Part shown: in pieces, positions 19,295 to 27,991 of the stretch
Layout of the letters: each line of letters begins with the position of its first letter
Numbering within the stretch: the first letter of the stretch is position 1
Source: Bacteroidia bacterium
GTDB taxonomy: Bacteria; Bacteroidota; Bacteroidia; UBA4408
Assembly: GCA_023262495.1 (NCBI GenBank)
Contig: JALRAS010000005.1
Location: 3,672 to 54,715, forward strand
Direction of reading: 5' to 3'
Length of the DNA: 51,044 bases
The notes under the pieces: model-generated
Told to the model about the DNA's origin: nothing
The model's database searches: none
What the model saw: the letters and a program-made list of their open reading frames with translations, nothing else
Made by a program: the position numbers and the translations under genes

Positions 19295-19371
19295 TAACCT
19301 TGCTTGTAATATTGTATCTTGTGATTACACAGATGCCATTAAATATCACCATACACCACTAAAAAATATCA

Positions 19372-21360
19372 TTGTTGAAACACCTATTCATTACACTGCT
19401 CATCATTAACTGTGTTCTTGCACCACAACTTTCAGCGCAGGAAGAAAATCAAAGTGCTTGCCCCGAAATAACCAATAAAAAAGCAATTGAGTATCTCGAA
19501 AAAGGACGCAATAAAAAGAAATACGAGTTCAAAGAACGTATGGAATATGTAAAGAAGGCACTTGAAGAAGAGCCCGATTTTGCCGAGGCGCAATACGAAA
19601 TGGCAGCCCTGCAAATAACCTTAGCAGTTGGCAACGGCACCGGATTTAAGCCTGCTGAAAAATATCTCTTACGCGCTATCGAATTATGTCCTGACATTAA
19701 TCCTTATGCCTATTATTACCTCGGACAAATTGCATGGGGTGGCGAAGATTATGCTAAGACAGTAAGCTATTTTGAAAAGTTTACTAAAAACCCCGAAAAT
19801 GCCAAAAAACCCGAAGATTTTGACAAGGCTGCTGCCCTATTAAGACAAGCAAAATTTTATGAGCAGATTTATAAAAACAAAGTAGAGTTTGATCCTAAGC
19901 CCATCAAAAATATCGACACCTTTGAAGATGAATTCCTGCCCATGCTATCGCCTGATAATGAATTTTTATACTACACAAAAAGATACATGAAGCAGGGTAA
20001 AGACGTGCTCTTTCCACAACAGGTTGAAGAGTTAACAGAAGCCCAAAGAAGTAATGGTGAATTTGTGAAGCCGCATGCTATGGACATGCCATTCAATACA
20101 CCCGGTGAAAATTATGGCGGCATCACTTTTTCTCTCGATAACAAACATCTGTTTATTACCGTTTGCAAAGCCAATAAAAAGGGCTATGTCAATTGCGACA
20201 TTTATACCTCAGATTTTAACCGTGAAGAGGAGTGGGGGCCACTCAAAAATTTGGGGCCAAACGTAAACACCGAAGATGGCTGGGAGGCGCAACCCTCCTT
20301 AAGTTCAGATGGTAAAACCCTCATCTTTGCAGGTGCACGTGCAGATGGAAAGGGAATGGATTTATACAAAACAGAACGCGAAAATACCAATGCTGAATGG
20401 CAGCCGGCAGTAAATATGGGACCACAAATTAATACCGATAAAAACGAAAAATCACCCTTCATTCATAGCGATAGCCAAACCTTATATTTCACATCAGACG
20501 GTTGGCCGGGAGTTGGTGGGTATGATATTTTCTTTGCTAAAATGAATGATGACGGAAAATGGACAACACCCAAAAATATTGGTATTCCAATTAATACCGA
20601 GAAAGATGAGGTAGGATTTTTTGTGAGCACCGATGGGCAATTGGGCTATATCAGCAGCAAAGATTTAAAAGGCAAAGGAGCAGGAGGATGGGATATCTTT
20701 TCATTCCCGCTATACAAGGAAGCACGCCCCGAAAAAATTCTTTTCATCAAAGGCGAGCTCAGAGATGAAACAGGAGCACTCATGAGCAATACTAAAATAG
20801 AAATCGAAACCATGTCATCTAAAAAGAAAACCATGTTAGATGTTGATTCGGTAACAGGAAAATACACCACCGTAGTAACGTTAAAAGGCGATGAAGATGC
20901 CATACTTACGGTAAAACGCCCCGATTACGGCTTTTACAGTACCTACATCAAAGCAGGTGATACAACCATAGGCAAGCCCATAAAAATTAATATGGATGTA
21001 AAGCCCATCGAAAAAGGAGCAACTTTCAATATCAAGGATATTAATTATAAAAGCAATTCGGCTGATCTTACCGAAGAAAGCAAACGTGTGCTACAAAAAT
21101 TTGCCGAGTATTTAAACGAAACCAAAGATTTATCTATAGAAATTCGCGGGCATACCGATAATGTTGGTAATCCAAAATCAAACTTAGCACTAAGCACCGA
21201 TAGAGCATTCACAGTCATGGATTTTTTGTTGCAGCATGGCATACCCAAATCGCGTGTGTCCTTCAAAGGCTTTGGCGATACCAAACCTATAGCCGACAAT
21301 AGCACCGAAACAGGAAGAGCCAAGAACCGAAGAACAGAGTTTGTCATATTGGGTAAATAA
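19372..21360 (+). CDS. OmpA-family protein with TPR, PD40/WD40-like propeller and regulatory domain (PorE-like architecture)
   Basis: TPR-like N-term; repeated SPDNEFLYYTKR/FSLDNKHLFIT/SSDGKTLIFAG/HSDSQTLYFTSDG; OmpA C-term IEIRGHTDNVGNPKSNLALSTDRAFTVMDFLLQHGI; TTG start. Confidence 0.88.
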   Translation: MLKHLFITLLIINCVLAPQLSAQEENQSACPEITNKKAIEYLEKGRNKKKYEFKERMEYVKKALEEEPDFAEAQYEMAALQITLAVGNGTGFKPAEKYLLRAIELCPDINPYAYYYLGQIAWGGEDYAKTVSYFEKFTKNPENAKKPEDFDKAAALLRQAKFYEQIYKNKVEFDPKPIKNIDTFEDEFLPMLSPDNEFLYYTKRYMKQGKDVLFPQQVEELTEAQRSNGEFVKPHAMDMPFNTPGENYGGITFSLDNKHLFITVCKANKKGYVNCDIYTSDFNREEEWGPLKNLGPNVNTEDGWEAQPSLSSDGKTLIFAGARADGKGMDLYKTERENTNAEWQPAVNMGPQINTDKNEKSPFIHSDSQTLYFTSDGWPGVGGYDIFFAKMNDDGKWTTPKNIGIPINTEKDEVGFFVSTDGQLGYISSKDLKGKGAGGWDIFSFPLYKEARPEKILFIKGELRDETGALMSNTKIEIETMSSKKKTMLDVDSVTGKYTTVVTLKGDEDAILTVKRPDYGFYSTYIKAGDTTIGKPIKINMDVKPIEKGATFNIKDINYKSNSADLTEESKRVLQKFAEYLNETKDLSIEIRGHTDNVGNPKSNLALSTDRAFTVMDFLLQHGIPKSRVSFKGFGDTKPIADNSTETGRAKNRRTEFVILGK

Positions 21361-21366
21361 TTTTTT

Positions 21367-21450
21367 GGGCGTTCCCTTTTTGTTTGATGGCAAGCACATC
21401 AAACAAAAAGGTCGTGCTTTCCGCCCCGCATGGCGGGATAGCTCCAATCA
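21367..21450 (+). repeat. 3'-end-associated repeat element, copy 1
   Basis: GGGCGTTCCC[TTTTTGTTTGATG..CATCAAACAAAAA]GGTCGTGCTTTCCGCCCCGCATGGCGGGATAGCTCCAATC, starts 6 nt after the stop of the upstream + gene. Confidence 0.65.
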
Positions 21451-21475
21451 CTAACGCAAACTTCCGTATATAACC

Positions 21476-21547
21476 CTTACACCTAATCACTCGTACTCCT
21501 TTGCAACGAGTACGCATCACATATGCGTTTGCAACGCATGAATAACT
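21476..21547 (+). repeat. 72-bp direct repeat, copy 1
   Basis: CTTACACCTAATCACTCGTACTCCTTTGCAACGAGTACGCATCACATATGCGTTTGCAACGCATGAATAACT. Confidence 0.9.
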
Positions 21548-21559
21548 CTTCTCTCTGCT

Positions 21560-21582
21560 CTCGCTCGCGTCCCGCGAGTGAG
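21560..21582 (+). repeat. Hairpin CTCGCTCGCG-TCC-CGCGAGTGAG
   Basis: 10-bp stem (one G.T), TCC loop; identical 23-mer on minus strand at 23303-23325. Confidence 0.85.
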
Positions 21583-21670
21583 GCTACAAACAGGCCTCTT
21601 GCCGATTCATAATTTTTACGTGCATAACAATGCTATCAACACCAAAATGCTACATTCATAATTCAACACG

Positions 21671-21742
21671 CTTACACCTAATCACTCGTACTCATTTGCA
21701 ACGAGTACGCATCACATATGCGTTTGCAACGCATAAATAACT
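21671..21742 (+). repeat. 72-bp direct repeat, copy 2
   Basis: Same sequence as 21476-21547 with 2 mismatches, offset 195 bp. Confidence 0.9.
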
Positions 21743-21981
21743 ATTCCATTTTTTTGCGAGTATAAGATTTAAATAATGAGTCAGCATTTACATTTTAAAA
21801 TTCAATGCTGAATATAAACCCCATAAATTTACCTTGATGAATGCACCACCACAAAGTCTTCAGCACAGTATCTGTTGCTAACATTACTATTCATGTCATT
21901 GAGAACAAGTCTTTAAGAAATGTTTATATTTGTTTTTAAATAACAAGTACATTACCTTAAAACGATAATCAATCTATTTTT

Positions 21982-23142
21982 ATGAAGATGATAACGACCA
22001 AACAACTGCTAATTTTTTGTCTTTCATTGTTAAGCAGTATGTTTACTTATGCCCAGCAAGTAGGCCATACCACCTATACCTTTACCGATGCATCGAGAAA
22101 CAACCGACAAATTACAACAGAGATTTATTACCCTGCCACTATAGCGGGCAACGATACGCCAATCATGCCGGGAAGTTTTCCGCTCCTTGTATTTGGTCAT
22201 GGTTTTGTGATGGTGTACAGTGCATATGATAATATTTGGAATGCCTTGGTGCCAGAAGGTTATATAGTGGCCTTGCCAACCACTGAAGGAAGTTTTGCCC
22301 CTGTGCATAATGATTTTGGATTAGACCTTAAATTTTTAGTTACCCAAATGCAATCCACGGGAGCCGGCACTTCAATACCTGCTGCCAGTGTTGGGCTAAC
22401 TTCGGCTATTATGGGGCACTCGATGGGCGGTGGCTCTTCTTTTTTATCCGCTGCAGGCAATACCAATATAACCACTATGGTAACATTTGCTGCCGCAAAT
22501 ACCAATCCTTCATCTGTAACAGCAGCTGCACAGGTGAGCGTGCCAACCCTTATTTTTAGTGGTGCAAATGACTGTGTAGCACCTCCGGCACAACATCAAG
22601 ATTTGATGTATGATGCTTTAACAGCAGCCTATAAAACACAAATCTATGTCACAGGTGGTGGGCACTGTTACTTTGCAAATAATAATTTAAACTGCACTTT
22701 TGGTGAGTCAACCTGCACACCTTCGCCCAGTATCACACGTGCTGCGCAACAAGATGCTACTAACGATTTAATGAAGCTTTGGTTGAGTTATTATTTAAAA
22801 GGCGATTGCACTTCCTCTGTGGCATTTCAAGATTCTTTAGCTGCAAGCAATCGGATTACCTTTCGTCAAAATCAATCTATAGCTTGTATCACCGCTTTAT
22901 CGGAAAACCATAGTCATTCCGATTTTAATATTTTTCCCAATCCTGCAAACGATAACGTACACATAACCGCAACCGATGAGCCAATACATTCTGTGAGCAT
23001 ATATGATGCTAAAGGCAGGTTGGTATACACTGCAAATATCCATGATGTTACATCATTCATACTTGACCTATCAAACTATCACGAAGGATTTTACTGCGCA
23101 GTAATAAACAACCGTGTAAGCAAAACCTTTATGGTTAATTAA
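21982..23142 (+). CDS. Alpha/beta-hydrolase (dienelactone hydrolase-like) with T9SS type A C-terminal sorting domain
   Basis: GHSMGGGSS nucleophile motif; C-term FNIFPNPANDNVHI...GRLVYTANI...GFYCAVINNRVSKTFMVN. Confidence 0.85.
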   Translation: MKMITTKQLLIFCLSLLSSMFTYAQQVGHTTYTFTDASRNNRQITTEIYYPATIAGNDTPIMPGSFPLLVFGHGFVMVYSAYDNIWNALVPEGYIVALPTTEGSFAPVHNDFGLDLKFLVTQMQSTGAGTSIPAASVGLTSAIMGHSMGGGSSFLSAAGNTNITTMVTFAAANTNPSSVTAAAQVSVPTLIFSGANDCVAPPAQHQDLMYDALTAAYKTQIYVTGGGHCYFANNNLNCTFGESTCTPSPSITRAAQQDATNDLMKLWLSYYLKGDCTSSVAFQDSLAASNRITFRQNQSIACITALSENHSHSDFNIFPNPANDNVHITATDEPIHSVSIYDAKGRLVYTANIHDVTSFILDLSNYHEGFYCAVINNRVSKTFMVN

Positions 23143-23280
23143 TTCCTGGAATTTGAGCTGCCCTATGTTGTGCCCAAACGATTGGTCACACCAACGATGG
23201 CGAAAAAAGTTCCTTCATCATTCAAGTTCATCATTCCTTGTTGCTTGTTCAATATTCAAAACAACTTCACATCAATTCGC

Positions 23281-23413
23281 AGGCCGGAGGCCTATTGGTA
23301 AGCTCACTCGCGGGACGCGAGCGAGAACACAAACGATGGTGGTAGCTGTATTTAGGTTGGCGCGGACGCCAACCTTGGACAAATATGAAGAGCGTAGTTC
23401 GGAAACTACGCTC
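23281..23413 (-). repeat. Array of four hairpins with constant TCC/TCCG loops
   Basis: 23281-23293, 23303-23325, 23354-23375, 23390-23413; stems unrelated, loops GGA/CGGA on +, i.e. TCC/TCCG on -. Confidence 0.8.
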
Positions 23414-23447
23414 AGGAGGGGCGACCACAAACGATTGCGAAGATTGT

Positions 23448-23541
23448 AAAGCGCAAAAGGGACAGCAGCGGCATCCTCCCGGCCAACAGGGCGGGAGATA
23501 TAGCGGATGGCCCGGTGACTGCGGCAGCAGGCATTTGCCCT
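23448..23541 (-). repeat. 3'-end-associated repeat element, copy 2
   Basis: Minus strand GGGCAAATGCC...CCGGGCCATCCGCTATATCTCCCGCCC...GGGAGGATGCCGCTGCTGTCCCTTTTGCGC; begins at the TAG stop of 23540..24640. Confidence 0.65.
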
Positions 23542-24640
23542 AATTACCCGTAACTTTTAATTGACAACTGATGGCGTAGTGATCCGAAAGTTTTTCTTGA
23601 TGGGTGAGGTACTCGAATGCCTCAAATTGAGTGCTATGCAAAATATAATCGATGCGGTAGCTGGGAAATATGCCCACGTAAGTTTTACCCCATCCTTTAC
23701 CGGCTTCTACAAAAGCATCGGTGAGGTTGTTGGTCATGGTTTGATAAGTGTAGGAAGCGGGTGTATCATTAAAGTCGCCACACACAATTACAGGATATGG
23801 CGAACTACTGATGCTGCGTGCCACGCTGTCAACCTGCTCAGCTCGCTTGATGAAGGCACGTTTGAGTCTTCTTGCAATTTTTTTTGAACCACTGTATTCG
23901 TCCACTTCTACACTATCATTACCAAGTGCATCTATAAATTGATAGTCTTCCTTGAGCAAATGTATGCTTTGCAAGTGCATGTTATACACGCGCACGGTAT
24001 CGTTATGAATAAGCATATCGGAATAGATGCAAATGTTGTTGCTTTTTTCGCGGAAGTTAACATGCCCTGAATTGATAATTTTATATTTGCCATAAGTAGC
24101 AATTCCCCAGTGATGTTTGTTGCGCAGGGTTAATGTAAATTCGTAATCGTTATACGGTAGTTGTAAAATTTGTTTAAGTGAATCTACATTGATGTACTCA
24201 TTATCATCATCGGCATAAAACTCCTGAAAAGCAATAATATCGGGCTTTTCTTTTTTTATAAACTCAAATATTTGTTGCCTTGTTTCTTTGTTTTTGCTCC
24301 AATTGTACAAGTCAAAAAGACGAACATTGAAGCTCATGATCTTAATGGCTTGTGTATTTTGCGGAAGCTCTTTGCTGCTTAATCTAAGTTGAAAAATGGT
24401 ATTAAAATGAAAAAAACCTATAACAAGTGCAATACCCGAAAACAGCATAAGCTTACTCTTACGCAACAACCAAAATAGCAAGAAAAAAATATTGAGGATG
24501 TAAATAGCAGGGTAGGCCAAACCTAAAAAAGCCAGTGGCCAAAATTTGGCCGGACTCACATAGGCATTCATGTAGCACAAGAGCAAAGCGCCAATGGCTA
24601 ATAAATTAAAAAAGAAAAATACTTTTTTTAGCAAAGACAT
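23540..24640 (-). CDS. Endonuclease/exonuclease/phosphatase family membrane protein
   Basis: IKIMSFNVRLFDLYNW; PDIIAFQEFY; VIVCGDFNDTP; SDHYAISCQL. Confidence 0.92.
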   Translation of the reverse strand: MSLLKKVFFFFNLLAIGALLLCYMNAYVSPAKFWPLAFLGLAYPAIYILNIFFLLFWLLRKSKLMLFSGIALVIGFFHFNTIFQLRLSSKELPQNTQAIKIMSFNVRLFDLYNWSKNKETRQQIFEFIKKEKPDIIAFQEFYADDDNEYINVDSLKQILQLPYNDYEFTLTLRNKHHWGIATYGKYKIINSGHVNFREKSNNICIYSDMLIHNDTVRVYNMHLQSIHLLKEDYQFIDALGNDSVEVDEYSGSKKIARRLKRAFIKRAEQVDSVARSISSSPYPVIVCGDFNDTPASYTYQTMTNNLTDAFVEAGKGWGKTYVGIFPSYRIDYILHSTQFEAFEYLTHQEKLSDHYAISCQLKVTGN

Positions 24641-24676
24641 AGCATACTATCAGCACAAATCGATAAAACGAATGAA

Positions 24677-24708
24677 TATCACAAGGCAAAATGCATTGCC
24701 TTGTGATA
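24677..24708 (-). terminator. Hairpin between S46 peptidase and EEP genes
   Basis: TATCACAAGGCAA-aatgca-TTGCCTTGTGATA, 13-bp stem; weak T tract. Confidence 0.45.
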
Positions 24709-24727
24709 AGGTGTTGATACGTTTGAA

Positions 24728-26893
24728 TTAATTGGTCAGTTTCATTTCGTTTACCAAATTAGTGGCACCTGCCAATTTATCCATAATGAATAATACATAG
24801 CGGATGTCAACACAAATGGTGCGCTTTAGTTGCGGATCGAACACAAGGTCTCCGGTCATGGCTTCCCAATTGCCATCAAAAGCAATACCAATCAATTCTC
24901 CTTTGTCATTCATAACGGGGCTGCCCGAGTTACCTCCTGTAATATCATTGTTGGTTAAAAATGCCACTTTAAGTTCCCCATTTTCGGCATAACGTCCAAA
25001 GTCTTTTTTCTTGATGAGTTCAATCAATTTTTCGGGCACATAAAATTCAGATGTTTTATCCTTTTTTGCTTTCTGCAAAATACCATCTGTGGTGGTGTAG
25101 TAATTAAAGTTAACAGCATCGGCAGGTGCGTATGATTTAATATTGCCATATGTTAAACGCTCGGTGCTATTGGCATCAGGATAAAATGTTTTATCTTTTC
25201 TAAACTTCATCAATCCTTCTAAATAAATTCTTTTCAAGCGATCGGTTTGTGCCATAAATTTTTGTTGAGCAGGAGCAATTTGTGCGGTGTTAAATTGTGT
25301 AAGCTCGTTGTTTAGCACAAACACAGGGTCTTTCTCAAAGCTCTTTGCATCGGGTTTAGCAAGCCATTTTTCAAACTTCTCTTTTGAGGTGAAGATACTT
25401 TTTTCAAAAAGTTTATCGGCCCATTTGCTCACTTTTTCTTCATTACTTTTTCCTTTTCCTGCAGCAATTTTAGCAATTGCGGGTGGGAGCTTTGCAGCAG
25501 GAATATCGGCTATGTACATCAAAATCATTTCTTTCACTACCGATAAATCTGTTTGTGTATCATAATCTTTAAAAAACTCATCGGCTGCTGATTTGGCATC
25601 TGCAGTAGCTTCTGCAAGTGCTTTGGCATCGGCAGGTTTTTTTGCTGCTTCATCTTTTACTCTTGAGGCAATTCTGATTAGCTGCGCTGCTTCACAACTT
25701 TTACCGGCCAAATTAAGATATAATAATTGAGAAACCATATCCTTGTATCCATCTACAGCGGTGGCATATTCGCTCAAAATATCGGCATATTTGGCATTGC
25801 CTTCGCTACTTTTAGCCCAAGCAGTAAAGGCGGCTTCTTCTTTTTTTCTTTGTGAAATAACGTCTAGTCTTTCGAGTCCTTCATTTTGCCCAATATAGTA
25901 TTTCCATGAGTTAGCCATTGAAGCATGTTTTGCTGAATATTGTATGCGCACTTTGGTGTCGGCATCCATATTTTTTTTCCATGTTTCGAGTCGTTTGCCA
26001 AACAATTTAATTTGAACGGGATTGATGTATTGCATTTGCAATTCCATACCGGGTGAAGTGATGTAGCGATTTGTTCTACCCGGGAAACCCATGATCATGG
26101 CAAAGTCACCTTCTTTATATCCTTTCAGCGAAACAGGAATAACGTGCTTTGGCTTGTAAGGAACATTATCAGCAGCATATTCGGCCGGTTTGTTGTCTTT
26201 GTTGGCATAAATGCGCAATAGTGAGAAATCTCCTGTATGACGTGGCCACATCCAATTATCCGTATCACCGCCAAACTTTCCTATTGATTGCGGTGGAGCG
26301 CCAACCAAGCGCACATCTTTGAATGTTTCGTATACAAATAAATAAAATTCATTGCCATTAAACATGTCCTTTACAACAGCTTTGTACTTGCCATCTTCGG
26401 CAGCTTTCTTAGAAATTTCTTTGGTGGCATCGCCAATCATTTTGCTGCGGTCTGCAGCAGATGTATTGTCATCAATGCCTTTTAAAACCTGTGCAGTAAC
26501 ATCTTCCATTCTCACTAAAATGGAAGCAGTTTGTCCGGGTATTTTAAGCTCTTCGTTGAATGATTTAGCCCAAAAACCATCATCAAGATAATTATGTTCC
26601 ACGGAGCTATTTTCTTGAATAGCGCTGTAAGCGCAATGATGATTGGTAAACAATAAACCGTTTTCTGATACAATTTCTGCCGTGCAAAATTCGAGACTTA
26701 CGATGGCATCTTTTAAAGCAGCTTGGTTAATGTTATAAATTTCTTCGGCAGTTAATTTGCAGCCATGCTTGGCCATATCCTCAGCATTCAAACGCTTTAC
26801 CAACATAGGAAGCCACATACCCTCATCAGGTATGGCAAATAGGTTAACACAATAAAATGTAACTATGGTAAAGGTTAATAAAATCTTCTTCAT
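24728..26893 (-). CDS. S46-family dipeptidyl-peptidase (DPP7-like)
   Basis: NHHCAYSAIQ; TDNWMWPRHTGDFSLLRIY; ITGGNSGSPVMNDKGELIGIAFDGNWEAMTGD. Confidence 0.95.
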   Translation of the reverse strand: MKKILLTFTIVTFYCVNLFAIPDEGMWLPMLVKRLNAEDMAKHGCKLTAEEIYNINQAALKDAIVSLEFCTAEIVSENGLLFTNHHCAYSAIQENSSVEHNYLDDGFWAKSFNEELKIPGQTASILVRMEDVTAQVLKGIDDNTSAADRSKMIGDATKEISKKAAEDGKYKAVVKDMFNGNEFYLFVYETFKDVRLVGAPPQSIGKFGGDTDNWMWPRHTGDFSLLRIYANKDNKPAEYAADNVPYKPKHVIPVSLKGYKEGDFAMIMGFPGRTNRYITSPGMELQMQYINPVQIKLFGKRLETWKKNMDADTKVRIQYSAKHASMANSWKYYIGQNEGLERLDVISQRKKEEAAFTAWAKSSEGNAKYADILSEYATAVDGYKDMVSQLLYLNLAGKSCEAAQLIRIASRVKDEAAKKPADAKALAEATADAKSAADEFFKDYDTQTDLSVVKEMILMYIADIPAAKLPPAIAKIAAGKGKSNEEKVSKWADKLFEKSIFTSKEKFEKWLAKPDAKSFEKDPVFVLNNELTQFNTAQIAPAQQKFMAQTDRLKRIYLEGLMKFRKDKTFYPDANSTERLTYGNIKSYAPADAVNFNYYTTTDGILQKAKKDKTSEFYVPEKLIELIKKKDFGRYAENGELKVAFLTNNDITGGNSGSPVMNDKGELIGIAFDGNWEAMTGDLVFDPQLKRTICVDIRYVLFIMDKLAGATNLVNEMKLTN

Positions 26894-26946
26894 TGTATAA
26901 TAAAGTTTAAGTTTAAGAATTAAATAGTAAAAGGGTTGAAAAGGGT

Positions 26947-27561
26947 CTAAAATAAACCGTGTATCTCTGCATCAATTTTGCTCACAATTACGCCAAGGTC
27001 TTCATTAGATTCTGCAAAGTTGAGGTTGTCAACTTCAATGATAAGCAGTTTGCCATGATTGTAGGTAGAAATCCAAGCTTCGTAACGCTCATTAAGTCTT
27101 TTGAGATAATCGAGTCGAATAGAGTTTTCGTAATCTCTGCCTCTTTTTTGAATTTGATTAACAAGTGTGGGCACCGATGCTCTTAGGTAAATAAGCAAAT
27201 CAGGAGGTTGTACAAACCCATCCATCAGGTTGAAAAGTGTAAAATAATTTTCGAAATCACGGGTAGTCATTAAGCCCATGCTATGCAGGTTTGGCGCAAA
27301 GATGTAGGCATCTTCATAGATTGTTCTGTCCTGAATAACATTTTTACCACTCTTTCTGATTTCGAGTACCTGATTAAAACGGCTATTTAAGAAGTAAATT
27401 TGCAGGTTAAAGCTCCAACGCTGCATGTCTTCGTAAAAATCGTTGAGGTAAGGATTGTCATCAGCATCTTCAAAATGAGCTTGACAATTGTAGTGCTTAG
27501 CGAGCAGGGTGGTAAGCGTTGTTTTCCCGGAGCCGATGTTTCCGGCTATTGCAATATGCAT
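26947..27561 (-). CDS. Deoxynucleoside kinase (dAK/dGK family)
   Basis: IAIAGNIGSGKTTLTTLLAKHY; QDRTIYEDAYIFA; PDLLIYLRASVPTLVNQIQKRGRDYE. Confidence 0.93.
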   Translation of the reverse strand: MHIAIAGNIGSGKTTLTTLLAKHYNCQAHFEDADDNPYLNDFYEDMQRWSFNLQIYFLNSRFNQVLEIRKSGKNVIQDRTIYEDAYIFAPNLHSMGLMTTRDFENYFTLFNLMDGFVQPPDLLIYLRASVPTLVNQIQKRGRDYENSIRLDYLKRLNERYEAWISTYNHGKLLIIEVDNLNFAESNEDLGVIVSKIDAEIHGLF

Positions 27562-27716
27562 AATGTGAAACGTTTAATTTTTGAGCCGACTAAAGTAAAA
27601 AAAATATCAAGTTAAAAAGGTATGAATGTGCAGTAATTCACAATTTTTGAAAACTTTCTTGGTTTTTACACATAAGTGTATGCAAATACTTACCTTTGCG
27701 GTCATAATATGCAGTC

Positions 27717-27980
27717 ATGATTTTACTCACTTTATTGTTTTTAAATCTTGGAGGGTCTGAAGTAATGCTCATCTTGTTGGTGATTTTACTTTTTTTCGGG
27801 TCTAAGAACATTCCTAATTTGGCCCGTGGATTGGGCAAAGGAATGCGTGAGTTTAGAGAAGCAACAGATGGTATTAAAAGAGAAATAGAAAACAGTGCAT
27901 CACCTGTTACGGATGAAATGAAAAAGGCAAGTGATGGTATTCAGCAGCAAATAAACGAACACAAAGCTGCAAACAACTAA
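27717..27980 (+). CDS. tatA: Sec-independent protein translocase TatA/E
   Basis: GGSEVMLILLVILLFFGSKNIPNLARGLGKGMREFREA. Confidence 0.92.
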   Translation: MILLTLLFLNLGGSEVMLILLVILLFFGSKNIPNLARGLGKGMREFREATDGIKREIENSASPVTDEMKKASDGIQQQINEHKAANN

Positions 27981-27991
27981 ACAGAATTATT

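Noticed and set aside
18781-19352. Several long Ala/Ser/Leu-rich minus-strand ORFs (18781..19251, 18852..19103, 19113..19352)
   Set aside because: Antisense shadows of the K/A/E-rich AsmA tail; repetitive composition keeps the opposite frames open.
21190-21447. 85-aa minus-strand ORF overlapping the OmpA gene end and repeat copy 1
   Set aside because: Mostly antisense to a strong OmpA-domain CDS and a structured repeat; no supporting motif.
21476-21742. Possible CRISPR array in the 21.4-21.75 kb repeat region
   Set aside because: Only two repeat copies 195 bp apart, each containing two hairpins; no regular short repeat-spacer pattern and no cas genes in the window.
23153-23449. 98-aa + strand ORF (MSCPMLCPNDWSHQRW...RARTQTMVVAVFRLARTPTLDKYEERSSETTLRR)
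   Set aside because: It runs through the hairpin array; its peptide is explained by palindromic DNA, with no start context or recognisable protein signal.
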